From: Yinghuangia soli
GTDB lineage: Bacteria > Actinomycetota > Actinomycetes > Streptomycetales > Streptomycetaceae
NCBI RefSeq assembly: GCF_021502675.1
Contig: NZ_JAKFHA010000001.1
Coordinates: forward strand, 554,390-618,389
Direction: 5' to 3'
DNA length: 64,000 nucleotides
The notes below the pieces were generated by a model, which saw only the letters and a list, made by a program, of their open reading frames with translations, had not been told where the DNA came from and searched no databases. Made by a program: the position numbers and the translations under genes. Shown one piece after another: positions 43,216 through 51,539 of this stretch. Positions within the stretch are counted from its first letter, which is position 1, and each line of letters starts with the position of its first letter.

Positions 43216-44052
43216 GTGGTAGATGCCGTACCGACCGGAGCCGAGACGGCCGCCGAGCCGGCACCTCCCGCATACGACCTGGCGGGACGCGTCGCCGTGG
43301 TCAGCGGCGGAGCCTCCGGGATCGGGTACGCCACCGCGGAAGCCCTGATCGGCGCCGGTGCGCAGGTCGTCGTCGCGGACATCGACCCGACCGCCGGCCA
43401 GAAGGCCGCGGACACCCTGGGCGCCTGGTACGCGGAGCTGGACGTGACCTCGTCCGCCGACTGGGCGCGCCTGGTCGAGAACGCCACCAAGGTCTTCGGC
43501 GGCATCGACATCGGCTTCCTCAACGCCGGCGTGGACACCGGCGGCGCGGGCCTCGACAGCCTCACCGACGCGGCGTACCGGCGCATCATGGCCATCAACG
43601 TGGACGGTGTCGTCTACGGCGCACGCGCCCTCGCGCCCGCGATCGAGCGGCGCGGAGGAGGCCGCCTGGTCGCCACGGCGTCCCTCGCCGGGCTGGTCGC
43701 ACTCCCCCGCGACCCCATCTACACGGCCACCAAGCACGCAGTCGTCGGCCTGGTCCGCGCCCTTGCCCCGGAGCTGGCCGGACGCGGCATCACCATCCAC
43801 GCGGTGTGCCCCGGCCTGACGGACACCCCGCTGCTGGGCGGCGCGAAGGCGTACCTGGAGGAGCAGGGCATGCCGCTGCTGACGCCCCCGGACATCGCCG
43901 CGGCGGTCCTGGGCTGCCTGCGCAGCACGGAGACCGGGCAGGCGTGGGTGGTGCAGGCAGGGCGCGAGCCGCTGATGTACAAGTTCCGCGGCGTACCGGG
44001 CCCGGCCGGCGGGGTCCGCCCGCCGAAGGACTTCCGCGACCCGGAGATCTGA
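43216..44052 (+). CDS. Short-chain dehydrogenase/reductase
   Basis: A 278-aa classical SDR. The cofactor motif is VVSGGASGIGYATAEAL near residue 30, with Asp after the second strand (VVVADIDP), which favours NAD. NAG is present in FLNAGVDTGG and the catalytic Tyr and Lys are in DPIYTATKHAVVG, with Ser in VATASLAG. The GTG start at 43216 is preferred because GAGGGGGACC lies directly upstream; the frame is open for 24 more codons. Substrate unknown. Confidence 0.88.
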   Translation: MVDAVPTGAETAAEPAPPAYDLAGRVAVVSGGASGIGYATAEALIGAGAQVVVADIDPTAGQKAADTLGAWYAELDVTSSADWARLVENATKVFGGIDIGFLNAGVDTGGAGLDSLTDAAYRRIMAINVDGVVYGARALAPAIERRGGGRLVATASLAGLVALPRDPIYTATKHAVVGLVRALAPELAGRGITIHAVCPGLTDTPLLGGAKAYLEEQGMPLLTPPDIAAAVLGCLRSTETGQAWVVQAGREPLMYKFRGVPGPAGGVRPPKDFRDPEI

Positions 44053-44252
44053 GCCCGGTCCGTACCTGCTTCCGGTCCGCACCCGAGCCCGCCCTCGAGG
44101 AACCACCCCCCTTCGCCTCCCGCCTCATTGATCAACTCCCGTTCCGCAACCGGCCATTCACCGGAAGATCACCGCAGCGCTGTTGCCGGGCGCAGCCCGT
44201 CCGCTACGGTGACTTTTCCCTTTCCGACCGGCTGCTGGACAGCGAGGGGCGC

Positions 44253-44846
44253 ATGACGCAAGAGCACGGGGGCTCGTCGGCGACCGGCGGTCCGGACGGC
44301 GGCGAGGGCGAGCGCGACGCGGTACGCATGGAGCTCCAGCGGTTGCGCGAGGCTGTCGAGGCGGTCGCCCGCAGTGCGGAACGGCACGCCCGGGTGGCCG
44401 AGTTGCTGCACGACGAGAACCAACGGCTGCGCCGCGGCGAGGCAGAGGCCTTCTTCGCGGCCGCGCGCCTGGGCCTGATCCGGCACTACGACCAGCTCAA
44501 CCGGCAGGCCAGGAAGGCTGGTTCACGCGAGGACACGTTCGTGGCGGAGCTGCTGGCGCGCTTCGCCGCCGATGCGGTGGACCTACTGGAACGCCTCGGC
44601 GTGTCCCGCATCGGCACCGCGCCGGGGGATCGCTTCGACGAAGAGGTGCACCAGCCGAGCACCATCGTCCCGCCGTACGAGGCGGCGCCGGACGGCACGG
44701 TGGTGGAGATCATCGGCGCGGGCTTCACCGTGGCCGGCACCAGCAGGGTCCTGAAAAAAGCCGAAGTCGTCCTGGCCCGCACCGGCGAGACCTCCCCGGC
44801 GCCCGCAACCCCGAACGCTCCTGCCGCGCCCACTGCGCAAGTCTGA
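44253..44846 (+). CDS. GrpE-like nucleotide exchange factor, orphan
   Basis: A 197-aa protein. A long helix (about residues 25-100: RMELQRLREAVEAVARSAER, then HDENQRLRRGE) precedes the C-terminal GrpE beta domain (DRFDEEVHQPSTIVPPYEAAPDGTVVE, then TVAGTSRVLKKAEVVLAR). GrpE releases ADP from DnaK. This copy has no dnaK or dnaJ gene beside it and a divergent N-terminus, so it is probably an accessory factor for another Hsp70-like protein. AGGGG precedes the ATG. Confidence 0.82.
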   Translation: MTQEHGGSSATGGPDGGEGERDAVRMELQRLREAVEAVARSAERHARVAELLHDENQRLRRGEAEAFFAAARLGLIRHYDQLNRQARKAGSREDTFVAELLARFAADAVDLLERLGVSRIGTAPGDRFDEEVHQPSTIVPPYEAAPDGTVVEIIGAGFTVAGTSRVLKKAEVVLARTGETSPAPATPNAPAAPTAQV

Positions 44847-44991
44847 CGGCGGACACCGCCACGAGAGGGGCCGGCTCCCGGGGTACGCCGGACCAGACTG
44901 CTCGCGATTCCCCCTCATTCTGGTCAACTCCCCATCCGCCTCGGTAGTTTCCTCGACGCCAGATGTCCGACGCCCGGCCATGGGGGGTTCA

Positions 44992-45828
44992 GTGGGACGC
45001 AAGGAGTGCGACGGCTTCGTCCGCACACTGAAAGGCCGGACGCTGTGTTTCACCGGCGCCGTGCTCGTCGACGGCGTCCGGACGGTCCGCCGGGACTGCG
45101 TGACGCTGGCCGAAGCACGCGGCGCCGCCACCCGGGCGGACTACTCCGGGGCGGTTTCGGTCGTGGTCCACGGGGACCTGGCGAGCAAGGCCGTGACCGA
45201 CACCGACCGGGGCTACAGCCGGACGCTGGTCCGGGTCGCGGCGGAGCGCGATCGGGGCTTCCACGTATGCGTCGTGGACGCCGCCGGGTTCAGCAACCTG
45301 ATCCGGCGGAAGTCGGCGCGGTGCCTCGAACTGCGCAGGGCCGACGGCGGCAGGCGGGTCCTGGTCCTGCCCCACAGCGGTGACGGAATCCTGGGCGGGC
45401 CGCTCCGTCCCCGCAGGACAGGCAGCCGCCAGGAAGCGGTGCGCATGGTCGATCTCGACCTGCTGGACCGCGGCACGGCAGCGCACGAAGCCACGATCGC
45501 CGCGCTCATCGCCCACCTCGCCGGCCGGGGCATCAAGGCGTGCACACACGACCGCAACGCACCCCGCTTCGACATCGGCTGGGCACACGACGACGAGGTC
45601 TTCATCGGCGAAGTCAAGAGTCTGAGCGGAACCGGCGAGGACCAACAGATCCGGCTCGGCATCGGCCAAATCCTCGACTACGCGCATCAGGCGCAGGCGG
45701 CCGGCACCGCAAGCTGCGTCACCCCTGTGCTGGTCCTGGAGAAACAGCCCGCATCCTCCAGGTGGATCCCGCTCGCCGCCGCCCACGGCATTCTGCTGAC
45801 TTGGGCACCGGAGTTCGTCGGCTGCTGA
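44992..45828 (+). CDS. BRCT-like plus PD-(D/E)XK nuclease-like two-domain protein
   Basis: A 278-aa protein of unknown function. Residues 10-110 look like a BRCT domain: LKGRTLCFTG, LAEARGAATRADYSGAVSVVV, ending HVCVVDAAGFSNLI, in the manner of the DNA ligase A BRCT. Residues 155-278 look like a PD-(D/E)XK nuclease fold: D194 in APRFDIGW, then FIGEVKSL with E207 and K209, and RLGIGQILDYAHQ. A restriction or repair role on damaged or nicked DNA is inferred. GTG at 44992 has GGGGGG upstream; an ATG at 44980 in the same frame is the alternative. Confidence 0.7.
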   Translation: MGRKECDGFVRTLKGRTLCFTGAVLVDGVRTVRRDCVTLAEARGAATRADYSGAVSVVVHGDLASKAVTDTDRGYSRTLVRVAAERDRGFHVCVVDAAGFSNLIRRKSARCLELRRADGGRRVLVLPHSGDGILGGPLRPRRTGSRQEAVRMVDLDLLDRGTAAHEATIAALIAHLAGRGIKACTHDRNAPRFDIGWAHDDEVFIGEVKSLSGTGEDQQIRLGIGQILDYAHQAQAAGTASCVTPVLVLEKQPASSRWIPLAAAHGILLTWAPEFVGC

Positions 45829-45879
45829 GCGACCCGCGGCCGTTCCCGGCCCGCCCCTCGATCGCGAGCCGGTACCACT

Positions 45880-45903
45880 GCCTATCACTCCTTGGAGTGG
45901 TAT
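45880..45903. promoter_or_regulatory. Inverted repeat before the 65-aa gene
   Basis: CACTCC-TT-GGAGTG (45886-45899), extended with one mismatch to TATCACTCC/GGAGTGGTA. It lies about 95 bp before the small gene and 55 bp after the nuclease-like gene. It is either an operator or a weak terminator. Confidence 0.4.
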
Positions 45904-45994
45904 CTCGAAAATGCCATGCCTCGCTGCCACTTCGGGGGTTGAATGGGCGGCTCATTGCCTCCCAGTCCATTCCCCGAGGAGAGGCGGACCTTCC

Positions 45995-46192
45995 ATGAAG
46001 ATCGGCGATCAAGTCGCGGCCGGCACCGACATCGAGAGTTGGAGCAAGCCGTACGTCCCCCGTGACGCGGCCGGGGTGGTGACCGACGTCGGGTTCCGCG
46101 GCGTGTCGGTCGCGTTCACGGTGCCCGGCCTGCTGGGCGGCACCCGACAGGTCACTGTCACGGTACGGCCGGAGCAGCTCATCCCCCTGTGA
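45995..46192 (+). CDS. Small protein, 65 aa, unknown
   Basis: A short basic-to-neutral beta-rich protein (MKIGDQVAAGTDIESWSKPYVPRD, then GVVTDVGFRGVSVAFTV). The pattern resembles KOW/SH3-like barrels, but no family is recognised. GAGGAGAGGCGGA upstream and good codon bias support it as real. It is convergent with the LLM oxidoreductase gene. Confidence 0.65.
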   Translation: MKIGDQVAAGTDIESWSKPYVPRDAAGVVTDVGFRGVSVAFTVPGLLGGTRQVTVTVRPEQLIPL

Positions 46193-46267
46193 GCCGCCCC
46201 CGGCACACCACCGCACAACGCGTCACCGCACAGAGCTCACCTGCGCAGCACACGGCCGCGCCGCCCC

Positions 46268-47314
46268 CTACTGCGCGGCCAGCTTCCTCCAGTCCGCTGC
46301 CACCGCGGCCCAGCGCTCCACGTTGCCGGGCGTCTTCCACGTCCCCACCGCCGAGTAGGCGACCAGCCGGTCCGCGGCGCCCCGGTAGCGGGTGGCGAGT
46401 GCGTCCGCGAGGCCGTCCCAGTGGGCCGTGACGGTGAGCGCGTCGAGCACCTCGTCGGTGATGGCCGCGGCCATGCCGTCGCGGTCCTTTCCGGCGAACA
46501 GCCGGTTCAGGCGCGGCTGGAGGTCGTCCCAGCCGTGCGTCTCGAACACCTTCGCGTACCCCGGTGTGGAGCCGTAGAAGGCCAGGCGCAGGCGCAGCTT
46601 GGCGCGCTCCGCGTCGATTTCGGCGTCGGTGTCGCCGGCCGCGGTCATCACCGGGACGACGAGGGCGATCGCGCCCGGGTCGCGTCCGGCCCGGGCCGCG
46701 CCCTCGGCGATGTGCGGGCGGACGACCTCGTCGAGGTAGCGGATGCTGTGCAGCGGGTGGACGTGCAGGCCGTCGCCGACCTCGCCGATCATGCGCAGCA
46801 TCCACGGGTTGACGCCGGCCAGGTAGATCTCCGGGTCGGGCAGTTCGGTCGGCCCCGGCGACCACTCCGGGGTCATGAGCGAGAAGTTGTAGAACTCGCC
46901 CTGGTAGCGCAGGCGTTCCTCGCCACGGAAGGACCGCCAGATGGCCCGGACGGCTTCCACGTACTCGCGCAGCCGCGGGCCGGGGCGGTCGAACTCGGCG
47001 GAGTAGCGGCGTTCCACGTGCGCCCGCACCTGGGTGCCGAGGCCGAGGATGAACCGGCCGCCGGTGGCCTCCTGGAGTTCGCGGGCGGCGGCCGCGGCGA
47101 TCATCGGGCTGCGCGCGAACGCGACCGCGATGCCGGTGCCGACGGTGAGCGACTCGGTGCCCAGCGCGGCGGCGGTCGCGGCGCCGAAGGACGTACGGCC
47201 GCCTTCGGTGAGCCAGAGGCCGTCGAATCCGGCGCGCTCGGCGGCCCCGGCGGTGGCGGCGGTCTCGCGCAGGCCCTGGCCTGCGGCCATGACGTCGAGC
47301 GGGGGGAGGGTCAC
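46268..47314 (-). CDS. LLM-class F420-dependent oxidoreductase
   Basis: A 348-aa TIM-barrel oxidoreductase of the bacterial luciferase-like superfamily. The start LPPLDVMAAGQGLRETAATA, GFDGLWLTEGGRTSF near residue 30, LTVGTGIAVAFARSPMIAA near 60 and RFILGLGTQVRAHVERRY near 90 fit the group that uses F420. It transfers hydride to or from small organic molecules in secondary or catabolic metabolism. The GTG start overlaps the stop of the enoyl-CoA hydratase gene (GTGA), so the two form an operon. Confidence 0.9.
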   Translation of the reverse strand: MTLPPLDVMAAGQGLRETAATAGAAERAGFDGLWLTEGGRTSFGAATAAALGTESLTVGTGIAVAFARSPMIAAAAARELQEATGGRFILGLGTQVRAHVERRYSAEFDRPGPRLREYVEAVRAIWRSFRGEERLRYQGEFYNFSLMTPEWSPGPTELPDPEIYLAGVNPWMLRMIGEVGDGLHVHPLHSIRYLDEVVRPHIAEGAARAGRDPGAIALVVPVMTAAGDTDAEIDAERAKLRLRLAFYGSTPGYAKVFETHGWDDLQPRLNRLFAGKDRDGMAAAITDEVLDALTVTAHWDGLADALATRYRGAADRLVAYSAVGTWKTPGNVERWAAVAADWRKLAAQ

Positions 47315-48258
47315 GGCTGCTCCGCTTCTCGTTCCGACTGCTGATCCCGGACGCGTTCCGCATCCGGTTCCCGTTCCGGGACGCGCTCCGCGTCCCACGC
47401 ACGTTTCGCGTCCAGCGCACGTTCCGCGTCCAGGACGCGATCCCACTCTTCCGAGACGCGCCCTGTCCACTCCGGCACCCGCCGTTCGGCCCACGCGCGC
47501 GGGCCTTCCTTGGCGTCCGGACTGCCCATCAGCAGCCGGTGGTACGCGGTCTCCAGCGCCTCGACGCGGTCCGGCCCGGGGCTGTCGAGCCACAGCAGGC
47601 GCTTGCTGAGCGCGGCGGAGAGCGGGTTGACGTTGTCCGCGATGTCGCGGGCCGCGGCCAGCGCCGCGGGCAGCACCTCGTCGGCGGGCAGCGCCCGCGA
47701 GGCCAGGCCGAGCGCGACCGCCTCGGTGCCGAGGAAGGTACGGCCGGTCAGCAGGATGTCGGCGGCCACCGCCTGCGATGCGGCACGTGTCACCGTCCAG
47801 TGCGACCGGGCGTCCGGCACCATGCCGCGGCGCACCTGCGGGATGGCGAGTTTCGCGTCGGCCGCGACGAACCGCAGGTCGCATTCCATGGCGAGGGTGA
47901 ACCCGATGCCGATGGCATGCCCGTTGACGGCGGCGATGACGGGTTTGCGCAGCCGCCACGCGGGCGGGTCGACCGGCGAGGCGGTGAACTCCCGGGCACG
48001 CTTGGGCGCATCGAAGGCGCCTGCCGCGGGGGTCAGGTCGGCACCCGCGCAGAATGCCCGGCCGGCGCCGGTCAGGACGACCGCCCGGACCCTGTCGTCC
48101 GCGTCGCATCGGGCATACGCTGCTCCGAGCGCGACTCCCATCCCGCCCGAGAAGACGTTGAGCCGCTCGGGGCGGTCCAGTGTGACGACGGCGACACCGG
48201 CGGAGATGTCGACACGGACCGGCGGCCCGGCCGCGGGTTCCTCGGCTTGTGTGCTCAC
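47311..48258 (-). CDS. Enoyl-CoA hydratase/isomerase family protein with a charged repeat tail
   Basis: A 315-aa crotonase-fold protein. The oxyanion-hole segments are AFCAGADLTP near residue 70 and NGHAIGIGFTLAME near 112; the active-site region is VRRGMVPDARSHW near 145. It probably hydrates or isomerises an acyl-CoA intermediate. The last 45 residues are a low-complexity tail of DAER/DAKR-type repeats (DAERALDAKRAWDAER) coded by repeated CGTTCCGCGTCC words. GTG start, 90 bp from the divergent SDR gene. First gene of a two-gene operon. Confidence 0.88.
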   Translation of the reverse strand: MSTQAEEPAAGPPVRVDISAGVAVVTLDRPERLNVFSGGMGVALGAAYARCDADDRVRAVVLTGAGRAFCAGADLTPAAGAFDAPKRAREFTASPVDPPAWRLRKPVIAAVNGHAIGIGFTLAMECDLRFVAADAKLAIPQVRRGMVPDARSHWTVTRAASQAVAADILLTGRTFLGTEAVALGLASRALPADEVLPAALAAARDIADNVNPLSAALSKRLLWLDSPGPDRVEALETAYHRLLMGSPDAKEGPRAWAERRVPEWTGRVSEEWDRVLDAERALDAKRAWDAERVPEREPDAERVRDQQSEREAEQP

Positions 48259-48279
48259 CCGGCGACGCTAAGCAGCACT

Positions 48280-48294
48280 CTTGACCGTGTCAAG
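48280..48294. promoter_or_regulatory. CTTGAC-CGT-GTCAAG operator, probable MarR site
   Basis: A perfect 6-bp inverted repeat in the 90-bp divergent promoter region of the enoyl-CoA hydratase operon and the SDR gene. The core TTGAC-N3-GTCAA also occurs in the promoter of the marR gene at 51337. Control by that MarR protein is inferred. Confidence 0.6.
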
Positions 48295-48348
48295 CGACGG
48301 TTATACGTTGACCAGGCTCCCGCACCACGCTCTGAGGAGAACTGCTTC

Positions 48349-49164
48349 ATGACCAGCCCGTTCAGCTACGAAGGCAAGCGCGTCGTCGTCACCGGCGGCT
48401 TCTCCGGCGTAGGCGCCGCCCTCGTCGAACTGCTGGCCGACCTGGGTGCGGCGCACATCACGGTCCTGGACGTCAAGGAGCCGACCGGTTCGGCGCAGAA
48501 GTTCATCCAGACCGACCTGAACGACCCGGCCTCGGTCGACGCCGCGATCGCCGCGATCACCGAAGACGGCCCGCTGGACGTCCTGTTCAACAACGCGGGC
48601 GTGGCGGGCACGCTGCCGGCGCCGGTCGTGTTCGGCGTCAACTACCTCGGCCTGCGCCGCCTCACCGAGGCGCTGGTGGACAACGGCACGCTGCAGGCCG
48701 GCGGCGCGATCGTCAACACCGCGTCCATCGCCGGCTTCGGCTGGGGCCCGCACCTCGAGGACATCAAGGCGCTCATCGCGATCGAGGACTGGGACGCCGC
48801 GCAGGCCGAGCTGGCCTCCCGCGAGGTCGAGGCGTACTCCTACTCCAAGGAGATCGTGCAGGTCTACACGATGCACTACGCGCGCACCGCGGCCGCCAAG
48901 AACCTGCGCGTCAACAGCATCTGCCCGTCGCCGATCGACACCCCGCTGCTGCCGGACTTCCGCAAGACGATGTCCGACAAGGTCATCGATTGGAACGTCT
49001 CGCAGGGCAACGGCCGCCTGGCCACCGGCCTGGACGTCGCGCTGGGCCTGGCGTTCCTGGGCGCGGACGCCTCGGCGTTCATCAACGGCGTGAACATCAA
49101 CCTGGACGGCGGCTTCAACGCCGGTCTGACGGTCGGCAACATCGACTTCTCCGGCCTCGCGTAG
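48349..49164 (+). CDS. Short-chain dehydrogenase/reductase (3-alpha-HSD-like)
   Basis: A 271-aa SDR. The cofactor motif is VVVTGGFSGVGAAL at residues 12-25, followed by D in TVLDVKEP. NAG is in LFNNAGVAG. The insertion after the catalytic Ser (TASIAGFGWGPHLEDIKAL) and the YSYSKEIVQ motif are like 3-alpha-hydroxysteroid dehydrogenase/carbonyl reductase. The C-terminus FINGVNINLDGGF is typical. GAGGAGAA precedes the ATG. It may act on the same pathway as the divergent hydratase operon. Confidence 0.9.
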   Translation: MTSPFSYEGKRVVVTGGFSGVGAALVELLADLGAAHITVLDVKEPTGSAQKFIQTDLNDPASVDAAIAAITEDGPLDVLFNNAGVAGTLPAPVVFGVNYLGLRRLTEALVDNGTLQAGGAIVNTASIAGFGWGPHLEDIKALIAIEDWDAAQAELASREVEAYSYSKEIVQVYTMHYARTAAAKNLRVNSICPSPIDTPLLPDFRKTMSDKVIDWNVSQGNGRLATGLDVALGLAFLGADASAFINGVNINLDGGFNAGLTVGNIDFSGLA

Positions 49165-49194
49165 TCCGCACGCGCGTTTCATAGGAACGCAGTT

Positions 49195-49220
49195 CGGCCC
49201 GGTGGCCCGCCACCGGGCCG
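49195..49220. terminator. Hairpin terminator between convergent genes
   Basis: CGGCCCGGTGG (49195-49205) pairs with CCACCGGGCCG (49210-49220), 11 bp, loop CCCG. It follows the SDR gene and faces the end of the flavohaemoglobin-like gene. Confidence 0.8.
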
Positions 49221-49279
49221 TTCGGCTTTCCCCGCGCCCCGCGCCCCGCACTTCGCATGCAGCACCCGGCCCGGGCGCC

Positions 49280-50476
49280 CTACTCCGGCCGCCGGATCCA
49301 GGGCACCGGCGGCCGCTGGATGAACCAGTCCGCCGGGGTGAGCGGCCGTGTCACCGAGAACTCCTCGGGCTGCACGTCGTGCCGGATCCGCTCGTCGGGC
49401 AGGCCGCCGACCGCGGTGAGCCATTCGCGCGCGGCGCGCACCATGCCGGGCGGACCGGCGAGGTACGCCTCGGCCTCCGGCCCAGGGAAGTGCCGCTCCA
49501 GCGCGGTCGGGACTTCCTCCCCGGCCCGTGCGCCGTTCGGCAGGATCGCCCAGGCCTCCAGCTTCGGGCAGCGGTACAGCAGGTGCTCGACGGCCTCCGC
49601 GTCGTAGACGTCGTCGCCGTCCCGGGCGATCAGCAGCAGGGTGGCCGCGCGGTCCGGCCGGGTGACTTCGTACTCCTCGACGAGCGCCTTGACCGCGCCC
49701 CAGCCCGTGCCGCCGGCCGCGAACAGCAGCGGCCGGTCGCTGCCTTCGATGAGCGTGGCGGCCCCCATGGCCTTGCCGATGCGCAGCGTGTCGCCCACGC
49801 GGATGCCGTCGACGAGCCGCTCGGACACCGCGCCGCCGGGTATTCGGCGCACGTGCAGGTCGACCGTGCCGTCCTTGCGCGGTGCGTTGCCGATGGAGAA
49901 CTGCCGCCACACGTTGAGGACTTCGGGGTCGTGCAGGGCAACGCTCAGGTACTGCCCGGGGACGTACGGGTACTCCGGGTCGATCCGCACCGTGAGCACC
50001 GCGACGCTCGGCACCGGGCGGGTGCGGGCGACCACCTCGCCGCGCCACTCCGCGGGTTCGCCGTCGTCCTCGGCCTGCTGCGCGGCGGCGATCATCACGT
50101 CCGAGATGACCGTGTACGCGGCCAGCCAGGACGTCTCGACCTCCTCGCTCCACGCATCGCCGGAGAAGTACTTCAGGGTCGCGACCAGACTGGCGCCGAC
50201 CGCCGGGTAGTGCGCGGCGAGGGCGCCGAAGCGGCGGTGGTCGGCGCCCAGCTTCTGCAGGAACGGGACCAGCACGTCCGGCTCGTCGACATGCGTCACG
50301 GCCGCGGTCAGGGCACCGAACAGCCGGTCGCGCTGCTCCTGCATGTCGGCCGGGAACAGGCCGCGGACGCCGGGGTGCTCGCGGAACAAATGGGCGTAGA
50401 AGTACTTCGCCATCCGGTCGCCGCGGCGCTCGACTATGGCGAAACTCTGGCGCAGGACGCGCGGATCGAGAGTCAC
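49280..50476 (-). CDS. Flavohaemoglobin-like globin/oxidoreductase
   Basis: A 398-aa fusion. Residues 1-140 are a globin (RVLRQSFAIVERRGDRMAKYFYAHLF, proximal His region LGADHRRFGALAAHYPAVG). Then comes a ferredoxin-reductase part: VPGQYLSVAL and RQFSIGNAP for FAD near 190-215, and AAGGTGWGAVKALVEE for NAD(P) near 275. Flavohaemoglobins oxidise nitric oxide to nitrate. The NAD motif ends in Gly where Pro is usual, and the C-terminus (WFIQRPPVPWIRRPE) is extended. The GTG start at 50476 has no strong ribosome site; the frame is open 30 codons further. Confidence 0.85.
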   Translation of the reverse strand: MTLDPRVLRQSFAIVERRGDRMAKYFYAHLFREHPGVRGLFPADMQEQRDRLFGALTAAVTHVDEPDVLVPFLQKLGADHRRFGALAAHYPAVGASLVATLKYFSGDAWSEEVETSWLAAYTVISDVMIAAAQQAEDDGEPAEWRGEVVARTRPVPSVAVLTVRIDPEYPYVPGQYLSVALHDPEVLNVWRQFSIGNAPRKDGTVDLHVRRIPGGAVSERLVDGIRVGDTLRIGKAMGAATLIEGSDRPLLFAAGGTGWGAVKALVEEYEVTRPDRAATLLLIARDGDDVYDAEAVEHLLYRCPKLEAWAILPNGARAGEEVPTALERHFPGPEAEAYLAGPPGMVRAAREWLTAVGGLPDERIRHDVQPEEFSVTRPLTPADWFIQRPPVPWIRRPE

Positions 50477-50837
50477 AGCGGGCGATGCTACGGGATGATC
50501 GCGCGCGGCAAACAACCGTGGAGTTGCACGGTTGGCGACGATCCTCCGCCGATTGGTCCAGACCACAGTAAACCAGACGGAACCATATGGAAGACGGACG
50601 CAAACCGGCCCGGTCTCGTCGAGACCGGGCCGGAATCACGTTCGGCAGCACGGGAGTACGGCTTGCGCCGCAGTCGGAGCGCCGCCGCCCGGGCGGATCG
50701 GACCCGGCCCGCCGGTACGTCGGAGCCGGCGTCCGATCGCGGAAATCCCGCGCAAATTGGACGGCGTCAGGCAGGGGCCGACGCGCCAGACAGGGGCCGA
50801 CACGTCCGAACAGGCTCCGACGCGCCGGACCGCGGCG
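50477..50837. other. 361-bp intergenic region with a terminator and a degenerate repeat
   Basis: It holds the promoter of the flavohaemoglobin-like gene, a hairpin at 50605-50633, and at about 50768-50815 a degenerate 19-20-bp tandem repeat (CAGGCAGGGGCCGACGCG, then CAGACAGGGGCCGACACG). No gene is seen. Confidence 0.6.
50605..50633. terminator. Hairpin terminator downstream of marR
   Basis: CCGGCCCGGTCTCG (50605-50618) and CGAGACCGGGCCGG (50620-50633) are exact reverse complements around one T. It would end the minus-strand marR transcript. Confidence 0.7.
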
Positions 50838-51317
50838 TCAGGCCGACTCGTCCTCGACGGTGCTGTGCAGCTCGGTGGTCGCCATGTCCTCGACGAAGCG
50901 GTTGAGCAGCACCGCGAACGCGGCGCGGTCGTCCTCGCTCCACTTCTGCAGCATCTCGCTCAGGTGCTGGTCCATGACGGAGCTGAGCCGGCGCCGCACC
51001 GCATCGCCGCGCGGGGTCAGCGAGACCAGGCTGACGCGGCCGTCGTCCGGGCTCGGCGAGCGCTTCACGTAGCCCTCGCGCTCCAACTGGCCCACCTGGC
51101 GCGCGGTGGCACCCGGGTCCATGTTGGTCAGCCGCGCCAGCTCCCCCATCGGCAGCGGCCCGGCCTTCTTGACGCGGCGCAGGAGGACGTACGCGGGCTG
51201 CGAGATGGTGGCCCCGGCGACCGCTGCCTGCTGCGCGTAGACTCGGCGGCTGGCGTGACGGCGCAGGAGGGCTTCCAGCGCCCGCTGGATCGCCTCGACA
51301 TTGTCGGTGGAGTTCAC
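50838..51317 (-). CDS. MarR-family transcriptional regulator
   Basis: A 159-aa regulator. The winged helix spans about residues 35-115 (SQPAYVLLRRVKKAG, PMGELARLTNMDPGATARQVGQLEREGYV, and wing SPSPDDGRVSLVSLTPRG). MarR proteins usually sense aromatic acids or acyl-CoAs. A TTGAC-TTC-GTCAA site sits 20 bp upstream of the ATG, and the same core occurs between the hydratase operon and SDR gene 3 kb away. Confidence 0.93.
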   Translation of the reverse strand: MNSTDNVEAIQRALEALLRRHASRRVYAQQAAVAGATISQPAYVLLRRVKKAGPLPMGELARLTNMDPGATARQVGQLEREGYVKRSPSPDDGRVSLVSLTPRGDAVRRRLSSVMDQHLSEMLQKWSEDDRAAFAVLLNRFVEDMATTELHSTVEDESA

Positions 51318-51336
51318 GGCGCCATCGTACCAGTAC

Positions 51337-51349
51337 TTGACTTCGTCAA
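51337..51349. promoter_or_regulatory. TTGAC-TTC-GTCAA operator upstream of marR
   Basis: A perfect 5-bp inverted repeat with a 3-bp centre, 20 bp before the marR start, in an AT-rich patch (TTTATTAAT follows). Autoregulation is inferred from position. Confidence 0.6.
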
Positions 51350-51539
51350 TTTATTAATCCGATTTCCGGATCGTGACACCGGGCGGGGTGAATCCGGGCG
51401 GCCGTCTCGGTCCCGACGGAGGAAACGAGACCGAGACGGCCTGTCGGTGACGGTACGCGGGATGCTGCATTCCCGTCCGGCGTACCGAAATTCCGGGGCC
51501 GTTCCGAACTATCTCCGAACTATGGCAGTGACCAGCCGT

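Noticed and set aside
50768..50815. Degenerate 19-20-bp repeat as a regulatory array
   Set aside because: The copies are imperfect and lie downstream of marR, not in a promoter; probably slippage.
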